A program made the position numbers and the translations under genes. This document shows, piece after piece, positions 18,465 to 28,787 of a stretch of 56,217 bases of DNA (positions are counted from its first letter, which is position 1; every line of letters begins with the position of its first letter). The stretch comes from Pseudomonadota bacterium. GTDB lineage: Bacteria > Myxococcota_A > Polyangia > Fen-1088. The stretch spans positions 1 to 56,217 of the forward strand of contig JADGRC010000144.1 of assembly GCA_017881245.1 (NCBI GenBank), read 5' to 3'. Below the pieces are notes generated by a model that made no database searches, was not told the DNA's origin, and saw only the letters and a list, made by a program, of their open reading frames with translations.

Positions 18465-20009
18465 CTATGGTCGTCCCAACCAACGGCGCACGCGCTGTCT
18501 GGCCCCGTCCAGCAAACGGCGATCCTCGGGATCGATCCCAAGCACCGCCAGTGACGTGAGATAGGTCGCAAGCCCAACCGCGATCAACGCGGGGACGCGA
18601 ATGATGGTTCGGTCGATGTGACGGCTGACCATCAGTTGCAGACTAAGCGTCAGCGCGGCCGCGAGGAAGGGTTTCAAGAGTGACCAACCGAAGGGATAGA
18701 CGCCGTGAATGACCCGGACCTCGACCAATACGAGTACCTGAAGCAGGGACACGCTCCCGAGTGCGGCGATGGCGGTCCCGAGGAGGCCCAAGCGGGGAAT
18801 CAACGTCAGCCCCATCGCAACGTTGACGACAACGGCGACCAGGTTGTTCACAAGGATTAACCGCGAGCGCCCGCTGACGAGCAGGATCCAGCCCGATAGC
18901 CCAAAAGTGGAGTTCACCAGATGGCCGATCGCCAGCACCGAAAGCGCGGTGGCCCCCTCCTGGAAGCCGGGACCGTAGAGCGATAGCAACTCGTGTCGCA
19001 ACACGAGGACGGTAACCGCTATCGGAGCGGAGGCGGTGGCAACCCACCTGGTCATCAGCACCAGGTTCAGCCGCAGCCGGTCGCGCTGGCCTAGGTGAAT
19101 GGCTTCGGAGAACACCGGGGCCGCCACGCTGTCGAACACATAGCGGGCGTTGGCGATCACGCGCGTGATGAATTCGGATGCGGCGTAGACGGCGGCCGCG
19201 CTGGTACCCACGAACGTTGTCAAGAGTACGATATCGGCGCGTTGCAGGACCGCGTTCATCAACTCGGCCACACCGAGCGGCAGCGAGAACTTCGTGAATC
19301 CCGGCAACCAGGGCGATTGGAGCGCGTTGCGCAGTTCGCCGGGACCGAAGACCCGACCCACCACCACCATGCCCAACACCAGCGCCGCAGCCGCCGCGAC
19401 CACGTGCGCGGTCGCTAGGTGGGCGAGGGATCGTCCCATCAACGCCGCCGTAAGACCGGCTACGAGAAGAAACACGGGCTCGCCCAACCCCCGAACAATG
19501 AAGTTCGCCCGGGTCACCTTGGCGGCGAGGCTGGCTTGAATCAGGACCCACATGCACCCCGTGAAAATCGCGGCGGGCGCCATCAGCCGCAACGCCAAGG
19601 CCAGGGTCGGCTCGTGCCACATCCGGGACAGCGGCGCTGCCAACAACATCAGCAGCGTCGCGGCCGAGCCGGCGACTATGAGACAGAGCCGCAGACCCGT
19701 ACCAAGGGCGCTGCGCACCAAGTCCGGTTCGCCACGCGCGCGGTGTCCGGCGATGTACCTCAGCATCCCCTTGTCCGCGCCCCCCGTCCCCGCGCGGGTG
19801 ATCATCTCCAGGATCGCCAGGCTGGCCTGATAGCTGCCGAACACGGCCCGCCCAAACAGCCGGGCCAGCAACACGTGCGTAACCGTGAGCAAAGCCTGGG
19901 CCGCGATCGTGAGGACCTGCACCCCACCGCTGCGCGCGGCATGAGAAACGTCGCCGCGCCTGACTCCGTCGGATTCGCGAACCGTGCCGCCGACGGCCGG
20001 GTCCTTCAA
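18465..20009 (-). CDS. Polysaccharide flippase (Wzx/MVF-like)
   Basis: A 514-residue membrane protein with about 12-14 hydrophobic helices and the layout of oligosaccharide flippases: an N-terminal block QVLTIAAQALLTVTHVLLARLFGRAVFGSYQASLAILEMI and central FSLPLGVAELMNAVLQRADIVLLTTFVGTSAAAVYAAS. The frame opens at 20105, but that start would sit about 100 bases inside asnB. I prefer a TTG at 20009 whose TTGA overlaps the asnB stop and has GGGAG 6 bases before it. The operon with a glycosyltransferase, amidotransferase and methyltransferase indicates export of a lipid-linked glycan across the inner membrane. Confidence 0.85.
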   Translation of the reverse strand: MKDPAVGGTVRESDGVRRGDVSHAARSGGVQVLTIAAQALLTVTHVLLARLFGRAVFGSYQASLAILEMITRAGTGGADKGMLRYIAGHRARGEPDLVRSALGTGLRLCLIVAGSAATLLMLLAAPLSRMWHEPTLALALRLMAPAAIFTGCMWVLIQASLAAKVTRANFIVRGLGEPVFLLVAGLTAALMGRSLAHLATAHVVAAAAALVLGMVVVGRVFGPGELRNALQSPWLPGFTKFSLPLGVAELMNAVLQRADIVLLTTFVGTSAAAVYAASEFITRVIANARYVFDSVAAPVFSEAIHLGQRDRLRLNLVLMTRWVATASAPIAVTVLVLRHELLSLYGPGFQEGATALSVLAIGHLVNSTFGLSGWILLVSGRSRLILVNNLVAVVVNVAMGLTLIPRLGLLGTAIAALGSVSLLQVLVLVEVRVIHGVYPFGWSLLKPFLAAALTLSLQLMVSRHIDRTIIRVPALIAVGLATYLTSLAVLGIDPEDRRLLDGARQRVRRWLGRP

Positions 20010-21943
20010 TACACGCTCCCGCGCCCGTCCAGGGAGGGGTGGGATGGTCCCGAATGAGCGTCGATGAATGTCTGGTGCCAGATCTCCAGCCACAGGAGAT
20101 TCCAAAGGCGCAACCCGTGATTTACCCGTCCGGAATCGTGCTCTTCGAGCAACCGCTCGACAGCGGGCCGTTGCAGATACCCGCGATCGTACATGCGGCG
20201 CGACAGCAGCGTATCACGCAGCAACGGTCGCAACTCGCCGCGGAGCCAGCGCGCATGGGGAATGCCGAACCCGCGCTTGCGGCGATAGAGAATATTGTGG
20301 GGCAATAGATCCGCGAGCGCGCGGCGAAACAACCACTTGCCGCGCAGTCCTCGCATCTTGAGATCCGATGGGATTGTCGCCGCGAATTCGATCAACACAT
20401 GATCCACCAACGGGCAACGCACTTCCAGAGAGTTGGCCATCGACGCGATGTCGACCTTGGTGAAGATGTCGTCGACCAGGTACGCGCGGGTGTCGAGCTC
20501 CAGCAGGCGTCCGAGAGCGTCGGTCGCGGTGCCGGTGTCGAGAAGGCGCGTGAAGAGCTCCTCGGCCTCGGAGGCGCCCGCAGCTTGCAGGGTCGGCGTG
20601 CACAGGTCGGCCAGGTGATCGGCGGTAAAATTTCCGAACTGCGCGACGTAACGGGGCACGTCCTCCATCTGCGCGCGGCGAGCGTGCGTTCGGACGGCCG
20701 CGCCCAGCTCGCCGAGAGGGCCGGCCTGATGGCCGGGAAAGTGCCGTTCGATGAACCGCGCCACGGGATTCAAGAGCCGAGGAGGTAGACGCCGAAAAAA
20801 CAACGAGAGCTTTTCGTGGACGTAGCGGGTGTAACCCGCGAACGCTTCGTCGCCTCCGTCACCGGACAGGGCGACCGTCACGTGACGACGGGTCATCTGC
20901 GACAACAGGTACGACGGCAGCGCGGACGGGTCCGCGAAAGGCTCCCCGTAAAACCTCACGAGCTTCGGCAACAGATCGGCCGCTTGGGGGCGCAAGATCT
21001 CCTCGTGGTGTTCGGTCTCGTACAGTTTTGCCACCTGCCGCGCGTAGATGACTTCCGAGTAGTCCTTTTCTTCGAATCCGATCGAGAACGTCTTCACGGG
21101 CTTCGGACCCACGCGACTCATGATCGCCACCACCGCCGATGAATCGATGCCGCCCGACAAGAACGCGCCGAGGGGAACGTCCGAAACCAGACGCAAGGAA
21201 ACGGCCTCGAACAAGATCGCGCGCAGCTCCTCGACAAGTTCGCCCTCCGGCCGTACCCGCGGCGCGAACTTGAGACGCCAGTACTTCTCCTCACGTGCTT
21301 GCCCATCCTCGATCACGACCAGCGTTCCGGGCGCGAGCTTACGGACACCATCGATGATGCAGCGATCGGTGGGTACGGAACCGAGCGCCAGGTAGGCATG
21401 CAGGGCGCGCGGCTCGACGCGGCGGGCGATGTCCTCGTCACAAAGGAGTGCCTGCAGCTCGGACGCGAACGCCAGGCCGCGGGGACCACGGTGGAAGAAC
21501 AGCGGCTTTTTACCGAGCCGATCGCGGCCCAGAACCAGACGCCGCCGGGGCCGATCCCACAGTGCGAACGCGAACATGCCGCGCAGCTGTTCCACGAAGG
21601 ACAGCCCGCGTTGGCGATACAGCTCCAGCATGACTTCGGTGTCCGACCGGGTACGCAGCTGGACACCGGCGCCGCGCAGCTCGGCGGCAAGAGCGTGAAA
21701 ATTGTAGATCTCGCCGTTGAACACCAGCGCAATCTCGCCGTCGGCGCTGAGCATCGGCTGGTTGGCATCGGCGCTCAGGTCCTGAATGGACAGCCGCGCG
21801 TGGCCGAGAACCGCGGGCCCATCCTGGTGCAAGCCGGCAGCGTCCGGACCCCGGTGGTGAAGCGCATCCGTCATCGCCCGCACCAGCGGCTTCGCCTCGC
21901 GCGGATCCCGGTGGAAGCTCAGGTAGCCGGCTATGCCGCACAC
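20006..21943 (-). CDS. asnB: Asparagine synthetase-like amidotransferase (copy 1)
   Basis: Glutamine-hydrolysing amidotransferase of 645 residues. The class II glutaminase domain begins right after the initiator (C2 of MCGIAGYLSF), with HHRGPDAAG, ARLSIQDLS and FNGEIYN following. The synthetase domain has the pyrophosphate loop LSGGIDSSAVVAIM. The start is a GTG at 21943, overlapping the upstream glycosyltransferase stop by 13 bases. In polysaccharide clusters such proteins usually amidate a sugar or uronic acid instead of making free asparagine (family knowledge). A paralogue lies at 28787. Confidence 0.9.
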   Translation of the reverse strand: MCGIAGYLSFHRDPREAKPLVRAMTDALHHRGPDAAGLHQDGPAVLGHARLSIQDLSADANQPMLSADGEIALVFNGEIYNFHALAAELRGAGVQLRTRSDTEVMLELYRQRGLSFVEQLRGMFAFALWDRPRRRLVLGRDRLGKKPLFFHRGPRGLAFASELQALLCDEDIARRVEPRALHAYLALGSVPTDRCIIDGVRKLAPGTLVVIEDGQAREEKYWRLKFAPRVRPEGELVEELRAILFEAVSLRLVSDVPLGAFLSGGIDSSAVVAIMSRVGPKPVKTFSIGFEEKDYSEVIYARQVAKLYETEHHEEILRPQAADLLPKLVRFYGEPFADPSALPSYLLSQMTRRHVTVALSGDGGDEAFAGYTRYVHEKLSLFFRRLPPRLLNPVARFIERHFPGHQAGPLGELGAAVRTHARRAQMEDVPRYVAQFGNFTADHLADLCTPTLQAAGASEAEELFTRLLDTGTATDALGRLLELDTRAYLVDDIFTKVDIASMANSLEVRCPLVDHVLIEFAATIPSDLKMRGLRGKWLFRRALADLLPHNILYRRKRGFGIPHARWLRGELRPLLRDTLLSRRMYDRGYLQRPAVERLLEEHDSGRVNHGLRLWNLLWLEIWHQTFIDAHSGPSHPSLDGRGSVY

Positions 21944-23094
21944 GGCAGGTGCTCCGCAACGAGGGCGTCGTACGTGGACAGGGTCTCATGGAGCACGCGC
22001 TCCGGCCGAAACCGGTCCTCGACCAGCGCCCGACCCGCGGTCCCCATCTGGCGCCATTGTGTCCCGGGCAGTTCAAAAATCTGCGCCAGGACCTCGGCCA
22101 AGGCGACATGGTCGCCGCTTGGGACCTCCCACCCGGTTTCGCCGGAGACCACGATACCGTCCAGGTTGGCTGCATGGCTGAGCACGGCCGGCAGGCCGGA
22201 CGCGCACGCCTCGAGCGCCACATTTGGCAGACCTTCCCACAGGGAAAACAACACCAGAAGATCGGACGCCCAGTAGATCTCACGCATGTTGGCCGCGGTT
22301 CCGGGTACTCGGACGACCGCGCGCAGGTGAGGACCCGTTGCAAGGCGCATGGCCAACGTGTCTATCAGCGACGGACGATGGCTTCCCGGCAGGAGCACCA
22401 CCACGTCGGATGGCAGGCGCCCGGACTTGGCCAATCGGCGCAGGGCCAGCAGGAAGCCGACCTGGTGTTTTTGAACGGCGAATCGCCCCGGCATGACCAA
22501 AACGCGCATCTCCGATGAAAGGCCCAACCGCGCGCGAGCTGCCGCCCGCTCAGCATCGGTCGGAGGACGAAACTTCTCCAGGTCGATGAAATTGTGAATC
22601 ACGCGAATCCGTTCGGGGCGAACGCGGGCCCAGTTCACCAGCTCGTCTCGAATTCCCACGGAGTTGCACATGACCAGCTGGCATCGATTCGAAAGGAACC
22701 GCTCGAAAAGCAGATAGCGCAGCTCCATCATGCGTGCCCTCACCGAGGACAGGATGATCGGCACACCAGCGCGCAGAGCGGCCAAGCGACCCCAGAAATT
22801 GGCGTCATTCAAGAAGCAGTGGACGATCGCCGGCCGTTCAACCCGCAAGATGTTCACCAGCCTACGGAAGGCGCGCAGGGTCATCCGATTGGTGTCGAGT
22901 ACGTGCCGGGGTTGATCGGCGGGTAGGTCGCTCTGGAAGTGCACCTCGCTGCGCCACAACGTCAGCACCGGCTCGAATCGGTCCGGCAGGCGGGCCAAGA
23001 GTTCCAGGATCTGACGTTGTGCACCACCCTGCACCAGACTCGGGATCAGGAACAACACCTTGGTGCGCCCCCCCGGCTTCGCCACGGTGTTCAA
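21931..23094 (-). CDS. Glycosyltransferase family 4 (copy 1)
   Basis: GT-B fold retaining glycosyltransferase of 387 residues. The N-terminus KVLFLIPSLVQGGAQRQILELLARL is typical of GT4. The C-terminal half has the nucleotide-sugar E-x7-E motif in LWEGLPNVALEACASGLPAV. RIRVIHNFIDLEKFRPP is the usual linker. The start is a TTG overlapping the methyltransferase stop (TTGA); a GTG three codons in is possible. It is clearly paralogous to the protein at 27648 along its whole length. Donor and acceptor are unknown. Confidence 0.88.
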   Translation of the reverse strand: MNTVAKPGGRTKVLFLIPSLVQGGAQRQILELLARLPDRFEPVLTLWRSEVHFQSDLPADQPRHVLDTNRMTLRAFRRLVNILRVERPAIVHCFLNDANFWGRLAALRAGVPIILSSVRARMMELRYLLFERFLSNRCQLVMCNSVGIRDELVNWARVRPERIRVIHNFIDLEKFRPPTDAERAAARARLGLSSEMRVLVMPGRFAVQKHQVGFLLALRRLAKSGRLPSDVVVLLPGSHRPSLIDTLAMRLATGPHLRAVVRVPGTAANMREIYWASDLLVLFSLWEGLPNVALEACASGLPAVLSHAANLDGIVVSGETGWEVPSGDHVALAEVLAQIFELPGTQWRQMGTAGRALVEDRFRPERVLHETLSTYDALVAEHLPCAA

Positions 23095-23969
23095 GTCGGA
23101 CTCGCGCCGATCGCGCGCGTCCTCGAGAACACGAACTCGTTACAACCGTGTCCGGTGCGCAGTAACATGTTTTCGAGGTGAAACCCTTTGTGCTTGTGGA
23201 ATTCGAAGATACGTTCCGGCGTCGACACCTCGAACGGAAGTCCCCCCAACCAATCCACCCAGTCGTGAACGCGCGACATACCGCGACTGCGCTTGTACGC
23301 GGCATAGCGCTCGAAGGGATTTTTCAAGCGCACGAGGTCGGCGACGAGTCCCTGGATGGCGAAAAACGAGCAGAAGGTCGCCAGGATGAACCAACGTCCC
23401 GCCACCGATCGGTTGTACGTTCGTTTGATGCCGCGCCACGCAATCGTCAGCCACCCTTGATCGTTGTAGATCGCGACGAAGAGGATTCCCCCGTTGCGAA
23501 CCAACGACGTGACGTTCTCGATCGCCGTCCACATCGCGCCCGTATGATGCAGGACGCCCCACGAGTACACGATATCGAACTGCCCTAGCGTGGCCAGATA
23601 TTCGACGTCAAGAGCACTCCCCTGCTCGATCGTCCAGTTCGCAGCGTCTGGAAAGAAACGCGCCTTCAAACCCAGGCCGCAAGCCACGCTGCTCGGATCG
23701 TAGTCAAGCGAATGCACGCGCACAGCGCCAAGCCGCATCGCCGCCAGAGAAAATAAGCCGCTGCCGCTTCCGACGTCGACGAACGTTCGTCCCGAAAGCG
23801 AATCGTCCCCCAGCATCCTCTGCAACGACTTGCACGCCTCCTCGATGCGCTCCTCGTCGAGGACCGAGAGGAATCGGGCCCAGTTTTTTCCGAACTCGAA
23901 GCGCTCGCCACTGCGGACGTCCGCTTCGAAAGGAACGGCTGTCGTAGATGCTTTCGTCGATGTTTTCAT
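23091..23969 (-). CDS. SAM-dependent methyltransferase (class I)
   Basis: A 292-residue protein with motif I FVDVGSGSGLFSLAAMRLGA at about residue 62, motif II acidic HSLDYDPSS, and motif IV/post region FDIVYSWGVLHHTGAMWTAIENVTSLVRNGGILFVAIYN. A hydrophobic segment (RWFILATFCSFFAIQGLVADLV) at about 190-215 suggests membrane contact, and the C-terminus FEFHKHKGFHLENMLLRT is typical of sugar or lipid methyltransferases. It is the first gene of the left polysaccharide operon and its stop overlaps the next start by 4 bases. Confidence 0.82.
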   Translation of the reverse strand: MKTSTKASTTAVPFEADVRSGERFEFGKNWARFLSVLDEERIEEACKSLQRMLGDDSLSGRTFVDVGSGSGLFSLAAMRLGAVRVHSLDYDPSSVACGLGLKARFFPDAANWTIEQGSALDVEYLATLGQFDIVYSWGVLHHTGAMWTAIENVTSLVRNGGILFVAIYNDQGWLTIAWRGIKRTYNRSVAGRWFILATFCSFFAIQGLVADLVRLKNPFERYAAYKRSRGMSRVHDWVDWLGGLPFEVSTPERIFEFHKHKGFHLENMLLRTGHGCNEFVFSRTRAIGASPT

Positions 23970-24194
23970 CGATGTCTTGATGGGAAAATGACACGGCCGG
24001 CCGGGTCCCCGGCGACGACCTCACCGGATGCAAGCAGCGGTCCACCGGCGGGCCGACAGCACGCAACCCCGCGGGGCGAGGCGCTCGGCGCCAGCCGTGT
24101 CGAATGTTCCACACCGTCGGCAGTACATTGGTGGAAAATGCCCCGAGTTCCGCGGCGGAAAAGGCAGGCACGGTACCGCCCATTCGACCTCATA

Positions 24195-27100
24195 TCAGGC
24201 GGCGATGGCCCCGTGGCATTTCTTGTATTTCTTGCCGCTTCCACACGGACAGGGATCGTTGCGGCCGACCTTAGGCTCCTGCCGTCGCATCGGTCGGGCC
24301 TCCGGCCCGCTGCCGTCGGGATTCGAGCCGCCAGCCGCTTTCTCGTCGCCCCCCCCCGATTCGATGGTCTGCCGCGGCCGTTTCGATTGGCGCTGGGGAA
24401 CCGAAACCTCGCCGCCCTGCTCGGTGCGCTGGAGCTGCATGTGAAACAGCTTCTCGCACACATTGCGCGAGATGATTCCCATCATCTCGCCGAAGACGAC
24501 GAAGCCCTCTTTCTTGTACTCCTGCTTGGGATCCTTTTGACCATAACCGCGCAGGCCGATGCCCTCGCGCAGTGCTTCCATGGCCTTGAGATGATCGATC
24601 CAGCGTTGGTCGATTTCCTCAAGGTAGAAGTGCCGGCTGAAATACAGGAGCACCGGCAGCGAGAATTCCACCTCGCGCGCCTCGAAGATCTTCTCGACCT
24701 CCGCCCACAGCGCCGACGTCAGGGATTCGCGATCCAGCGTTCCATTGGCGCCCTTCGGTGTCAGGTCGGGCTCGAACCCGAAGCGTTCCTTCACCGCGTG
24801 GCCGAGCACCTCCAGATCCCAATCCTCGGCGTGGGCACTCGCCGGACAGTGCTCGTCCATCAGCGCCTGGACGATCTCCTCACTCAAATCCAACAACCGC
24901 TCGCGCTGCTGGATCAATGACGACGCGACCTCTTTCGCCAAGCGATCGAGTGCCGCCATTCGATCCTGCGCGATGCCGGTCGCATCCGGAAAGGCTCCGA
25001 ACTGCCGGTAAATCAGCGACCGCATCTTCAGCGGATCGACCGGGACGGAGACCAGTTTCGGGGGGGCTGGCTTGCCGTCGGGCCCGAGTGCGGTCGGATC
25101 GGCGTTCGGTGCCGGCTCCTGGCCGAGCGCGTCCGCCATCCGCGCCAAGGTGGGACGCACGATGCGCACGAGCGAATCGACCGTGTGGGAACCCGATACC
25201 GTCGGCGCCGGCCCCGCGGCGACTTTGCCCTGCCGGCGCTCGTCCTCGGTCGGCTCCGGCGCGTAACGCCCCTCGAGGACCTGACGGCGCAAGGCATAGA
25301 TGGCCTTGCGCTGTTGGTTCATGACGTCGTCGTATTCGAGCAGGTTCTTGCGAATGTCGAAGTTGTGTCCCTCGACCTTCTTCTGCGAGTTCTCGATGAC
25401 TCGCGTGATGATGCCCGCCTCGATCGGGACGTCCTCCTCCATCCCGAGGCGCTCCATAATCCCCGTGATGCGCTCCGCTCCGAAGATGCGCATCAGGTCA
25501 TCTTCTAGGGAAAGAAAGAATCGCGAGCTGCCGGGATCGCCCTGGCGCCCCGCGCGGCCGCGCAGCTGATTGTCGATACGGCGCGAATCGTGGCGTTCGG
25601 TCCCAAGGATGTGCAGGCCGCCCGCCCCCAACACCTCCTGCTTCTCGGCGTCGCAGTCCACCTTGTGGCGCGCCAGGGCCTCCTGCAGGGCCGCCTCCTT
25701 TTCCGGCGGCAACTCGTGACCCGGCTTGCCCGCGTTTTCGGGATCGACATCGGCGCGCGCCATGAATTCGGCGTTGCCGCCCAGAATGATGTCGGTACCG
25801 CGGCCGGCCATGTTGGTTGAGATGGTCACAGCGCCCTTGCGTCCTGCCTGCGCGACGATGAACGCTTCCTTCTCGTGCAGCTTGGCGTTCAGGATGCTGT
25901 GGGGAATGTTCTTCTTGCGCAACAGCGACGCCACCACCTCGGACTTCTCGACGCTGACCGTACCCACGAGGACCGGCTGCCCGCGCTTGTGGCAGTCCTC
26001 GATTTCCGCCACGACCGCGCGAAACTTCCCGCGCTCGTTCTTGTAGACGAGATCCTGGTGATCGATCCGCCGCATCGGGCGGTTCGTCGGCATGACGTTG
26101 ACGTTCAGCTTGTAAATCTTGTGAAATTCCTCGGCCTCGGTGTCGGCCGTGCCCGTCATGCCCGCGAGCTTCTTATAGAGGCGGAAGAAGTTTTGATAGC
26201 TGATCGTGGCGAGCGTCTGGTTTTCTTCCTGAACCTCGACGCCCTCCTTCGCCTCGATGGCCTGGTGCAACCCATCCGACCAACGGCGGCCCGGCATCTT
26301 GCGGCCGGTGAACTCGTCGACGATGATCACCTTGCCGTGTTCGATGAGATAATTGTCGTCCCGCTTGTACAGCGTGTGTGCCCGCAAGGCCTGTGTGATG
26401 TGATGCAACCACTCGATGTTCTCGGGGTTGTACAGGTTGCCCACGCCCAAGCGCTGCTCGACCCGCTCGATCCCGTTGTCGGTCAACATCGCCGAATGGG
26501 CTTTCTCGTCGACGCTGTAGTCGATGTCCTTGCGCAGCCCCGGAATGATCGCGTTGACCTTTTGATAAAGGTCGGCCGACGCCTCCGCCGGGCCGCTGAT
26601 GATGAGGGGGGTTCGCGCTTCGTCGATCAGGATTGAATCGACTTCGTCCACGATCGCGAAATTGAGATCGCGTTGCACGTAGCGTTCGATCGAATCCTTC
26701 ATATTGTCGCGCAAGTAGTCGAACCCGTACTCCGAGTTCGTCCCATACGAAACATCGCAACGGTAGTTCGCCTGTCGCTCCCAATCGTTCAACCCGTGAA
26801 CGATGATCCCGACCGACAAACCGAGGAACTTGTAAATGCGCCCCATCCACTCCGAATCGCGCCGCGCCAAGTAGTCGTTCACGGTGACGACATGCACGCC
26901 CTTGCCGCCGAGAGCGTTCAGGTACACCGGCAGTGTGGCCACCAGCGTCTTGCCCTCACCGGTCTTCATCTCGGCGATGCCGCCGCCGTGCAGGATCATC
27001 CCTCCCATGAGCTGCACGTCGAAGTGCCGCCTCCCCAGGACCCGCCGGCCGGCCTCACGACAAACGGCGAACGCGTCGGGCAAGACGTCGTCCAGCGTCG

Positions 27101-27272
27101 CGCCCGCCGCCAGCATGCGCCGCAATTCCGGCGTCATGGCCTGCAAGTCAGCGTCGCTCTTGGCTTTCATCGCCGCTTCCATGTCGGCAATCCGCGCGAT
27201 GGCGGGCCGCATCGCGTTCAGGACGCGAGCGTTCTTCGTACCGAAAATCTTCTTTGCGACTAGACCAAACAT
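24195..27272 (-). CDS. secA: Preprotein translocase ATPase SecA
   Basis: Motor of the Sec pathway, driving export through SecYEG. It has 1,025 residues against about 900 in E. coli. Walker A is MKTGEGKT (105-109), the DEAD-type box is IVDEVDSIL (209-212), [13 protein letters not shown] is intact, and the C-terminal zinc site is [21 protein letters not shown]. The extra length is largely a Pro/Ala/Gly-rich insertion after [27 protein letters not shown] (about 660-780), in the helical scaffold region. A nine-G tract lies just before the zinc tail (24349-24357). It sits alone between two polysaccharide gene sets of opposite strand. Confidence 0.98.
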   Translation of the reverse strand: MFGLVAKKIFGTKNARVLNAMRPAIARIADMEAAMKAKSDADLQAMTPELRRMLAAGATLDDVLPDAFAVCREAGRRVLGRRHFDVQLMGGMILHGGGIAEMKTGEGKTLVATLPVYLNALGGKGVHVVTVNDYLARRDSEWMGRIYKFLGLSVGIIVHGLNDWERQANYRCDVSYGTNSEYGFDYLRDNMKDSIERYVQRDLNFAIVDEVDSILIDEARTPLIISGPAEASADLYQKVNAIIPGLRKDIDYSVDEKAHSAMLTDNGIERVEQRLGVGNLYNPENIEWLHHITQALRAHTLYKRDDNYLIEHGKVIIVDEFTGRKMPGRRWSDGLHQAIEAKEGVEVQEENQTLATISYQNFFRLYKKLAGMTGTADTEAEEFHKIYKLNVNVMPTNRPMRRIDHQDLVYKNERGKFRAVVAEIEDCHKRGQPVLVGTVSVEKSEVVASLLRKKNIPHSILNAKLHEKEAFIVAQAGRKGAVTISTNMAGRGTDIILGGNAEFMARADVDPENAGKPGHELPPEKEAALQEALARHKVDCDAEKQEVLGAGGLHILGTERHDSRRIDNQLRGRAGRQGDPGSSRFFLSLEDDLMRIFGAERITGIMERLGMEEDVPIEAGIITRVIENSQKKVEGHNFDIRKNLLEYDDVMNQQRKAIYALRRQVLEGRYAPEPTEDERRQGKVAAGPAPTVSGSHTVDSLVRIVRPTLARMADALGQEPAPNADPTALGPDGKPAPPKLVSVPVDPLKMRSLIYRQFGAFPDATGIAQDRMAALDRLAKEVASSLIQQRERLLDLSEEIVQALMDEHCPASAHAEDWDLEVLGHAVKERFGFEPDLTPKGANGTLDRESLTSALWAEVEKIFEAREVEFSLPVLLYFSRHFYLEEIDQRWIDHLKAMEALREGIGLRGYGQKDPKQEYKKEGFVVFGEMMGIISRNVCEKLFHMQLQRTEQGGEVSVPQRQSKRPRQTIESGGGDEKAAGGSNPDGSGPEARPMRRQEPKVGRNDPCPCGSGKKYKKCHGAIAA

Positions 27273-27647
27273 GGCTTGGCTATTCCGGCTGCCGAAAGGC
27301 GTTGGCGTAACGAAAAGCGGCTCACCTTATTGCGCGAAACACGGTTGTGCAAGGTTCAGGGAAACTGGCCTGAACCTCGAAGGGCCCATTTCTTGACTAC
27401 GGGTGCGGTCATGGCGACCTGATGGAAGTCCTAACTCCGCCTCTTTCCGCGTTCAATCCCGCTATCTATTTATCAAACCGGTGGCGAGTGACACTGACCG
27501 CCTGAAAGGAGGCTCTCCTGGTGTTCGAGTGGATGCGTGAGGACCGGGCGGCGGTCTGACTTCTCGACCGTGGCGGCGCGCCGGTGGGCGCCTGGTTGTT
27601 CAGCCCATCCGTTCCAAGCATGCGATCCCGTAGTAGAACCGCCCCAG
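27273..27647. other. Intergenic region between divergent secA and glycosyltransferase 2
   Basis: A 375-base non-coding gap holding the start signals of secA (leftward) and the right polysaccharide pair (rightward). It contains one clear inverted repeat (27352-27377) and an AT-rich patch at about 27460-27475 (CTATCTATTTATCAAA) that could act as a -10 region, but no well-spaced -35 was found. The glycosyltransferase frame is open from 27537, but that N-terminal stretch does not look like protein. Confidence 0.5.
27352..27377. promoter_or_regulatory. Perfect 9-bp inverted repeat in the secA leader
   Basis: AGGTTCAGG, 8 bases, then CCTGAACCT, located 80-105 bases upstream of the secA ATG. It could be an operator for a dimeric regulator or a stem-loop in the secA mRNA leader. 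No T-run follows on either strand, which argues against a terminator. Confidence 0.45.
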
Positions 27648-28787
27648 ATGCCCGGCCGTCACAAGGTCCTGTTTCTGATTCCCAACCTGCAGCAGGGCGG
27701 CGCGGAACGTCAGATTCTGGAGTTGGCAACGCGATTGCCTGAACGGTTCGAACCGGTGTTTTGCCTGTTCAACGACACCATCCACTACCGCGAATATCTG
27801 CCTCCTGGCGAGCCTCGGCACGTGCTCGGCGTGCGGGATATGACCCGCGCGGGATTCCGGCGCTTGGTGGACGTCCTGCGTTCCGAGAAGCCCCAGATCC
27901 TGCAGACCTATCGCGACAAGACGAATTTCTGGGGACGTCTGGCCGCCCGCCGGGCGACCGTCCCCATCGTGGTGACATCCGTCCGCAATCGCGCGATCGC
28001 GCCCCGGCACCTGGTCACCGAGCGCTGGCTTGCGCGGAAGACCGACCGGGTTCTGACGAATTCGGAGGGTGTCCGTCGCGAGTTGGTGAACTTTGCCCGC
28101 GTGCCCCCGGAGAAGATTCAGATTGTTCACAACTTCATCGACACGAATCGGTTCAGGCCGCCCACCGGCAGCGAGCGCGCGGACGCCCGCGCCCGCTGGC
28201 AAATCGCCGACGACGAGACGATTCTGCTGTGCCCAGGGCGGATCGCGTTTCAGAAACACCAGCTGGGATTGGCGCTGGCACTTCGGATGCTTCACAAGCG
28301 GGGTGGACTGCCGCCGCGCGCGCGCCTGCTCCTGGCGGGACGAAAGCGGGATCGCCTGTATTCGTCGCTGCTCGACCCATGGCTGTCGTGGCTAGGCTTG
28401 ACCAACCGGGTGACCTACCTCGGTGCCGTGTCCGACATGCTGTCGCTCTACCACGCCGCGGACATTCTGGTGCTCCCGTCACTATACGAAGGACTGCCGA
28501 ACGCCGTGCTCGAGGCGCATGCCTGTGGTCTGCCCGCCGTGGTGTCCCACGCCGCCAACATCGACCGCTTGGTCATCGATGGTAAAACCGGATTCGAGGC
28601 CCCGACCTTTAAACACGGCCTGTTGGCGGATGCGCTCGGCAAGATGCTGGCCCTCGACGCGGACACCAGGAGCCAGATGGGTGCGCGCGGCCGCGAGCAC
28701 ATCGTCCGAGAATTCAGCGTCGAGCGCGTGCTCGAAGAGATGGTCGCGCTTTACGACCGTCTGCTCTCCGAGAAAGGCCTCGCCTGA
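27648..28787 (+). CDS. Glycosyltransferase family 4 (copy 2)
   Basis: A 379-residue GT-B glycosyltransferase from the ATG at 27648 (MPGRHKVLFLIPNLQQGGAERQILELATRL). The upstream 37 codons of the open frame are excluded as non-family; no strong ribosome site precedes the chosen ATG. The E-x7-E motif lies in LYEGLPNAVLEAHACGLPAV, with KIQIVHNFIDTNRFRPP before it. It aligns by eye with copy 1 throughout (for example FWGRLAA, RRLV, FQKHQ), so the two arose by duplication. Its stop overlaps the asnB2 start (TGATG). Confidence 0.88.
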   Translation: MPGRHKVLFLIPNLQQGGAERQILELATRLPERFEPVFCLFNDTIHYREYLPPGEPRHVLGVRDMTRAGFRRLVDVLRSEKPQILQTYRDKTNFWGRLAARRATVPIVVTSVRNRAIAPRHLVTERWLARKTDRVLTNSEGVRRELVNFARVPPEKIQIVHNFIDTNRFRPPTGSERADARARWQIADDETILLCPGRIAFQKHQLGLALALRMLHKRGGLPPRARLLLAGRKRDRLYSSLLDPWLSWLGLTNRVTYLGAVSDMLSLYHAADILVLPSLYEGLPNAVLEAHACGLPAVVSHAANIDRLVIDGKTGFEAPTFKHGLLADALGKMLALDADTRSQMGARGREHIVREFSVERVLEEMVALYDRLLSEKGLA

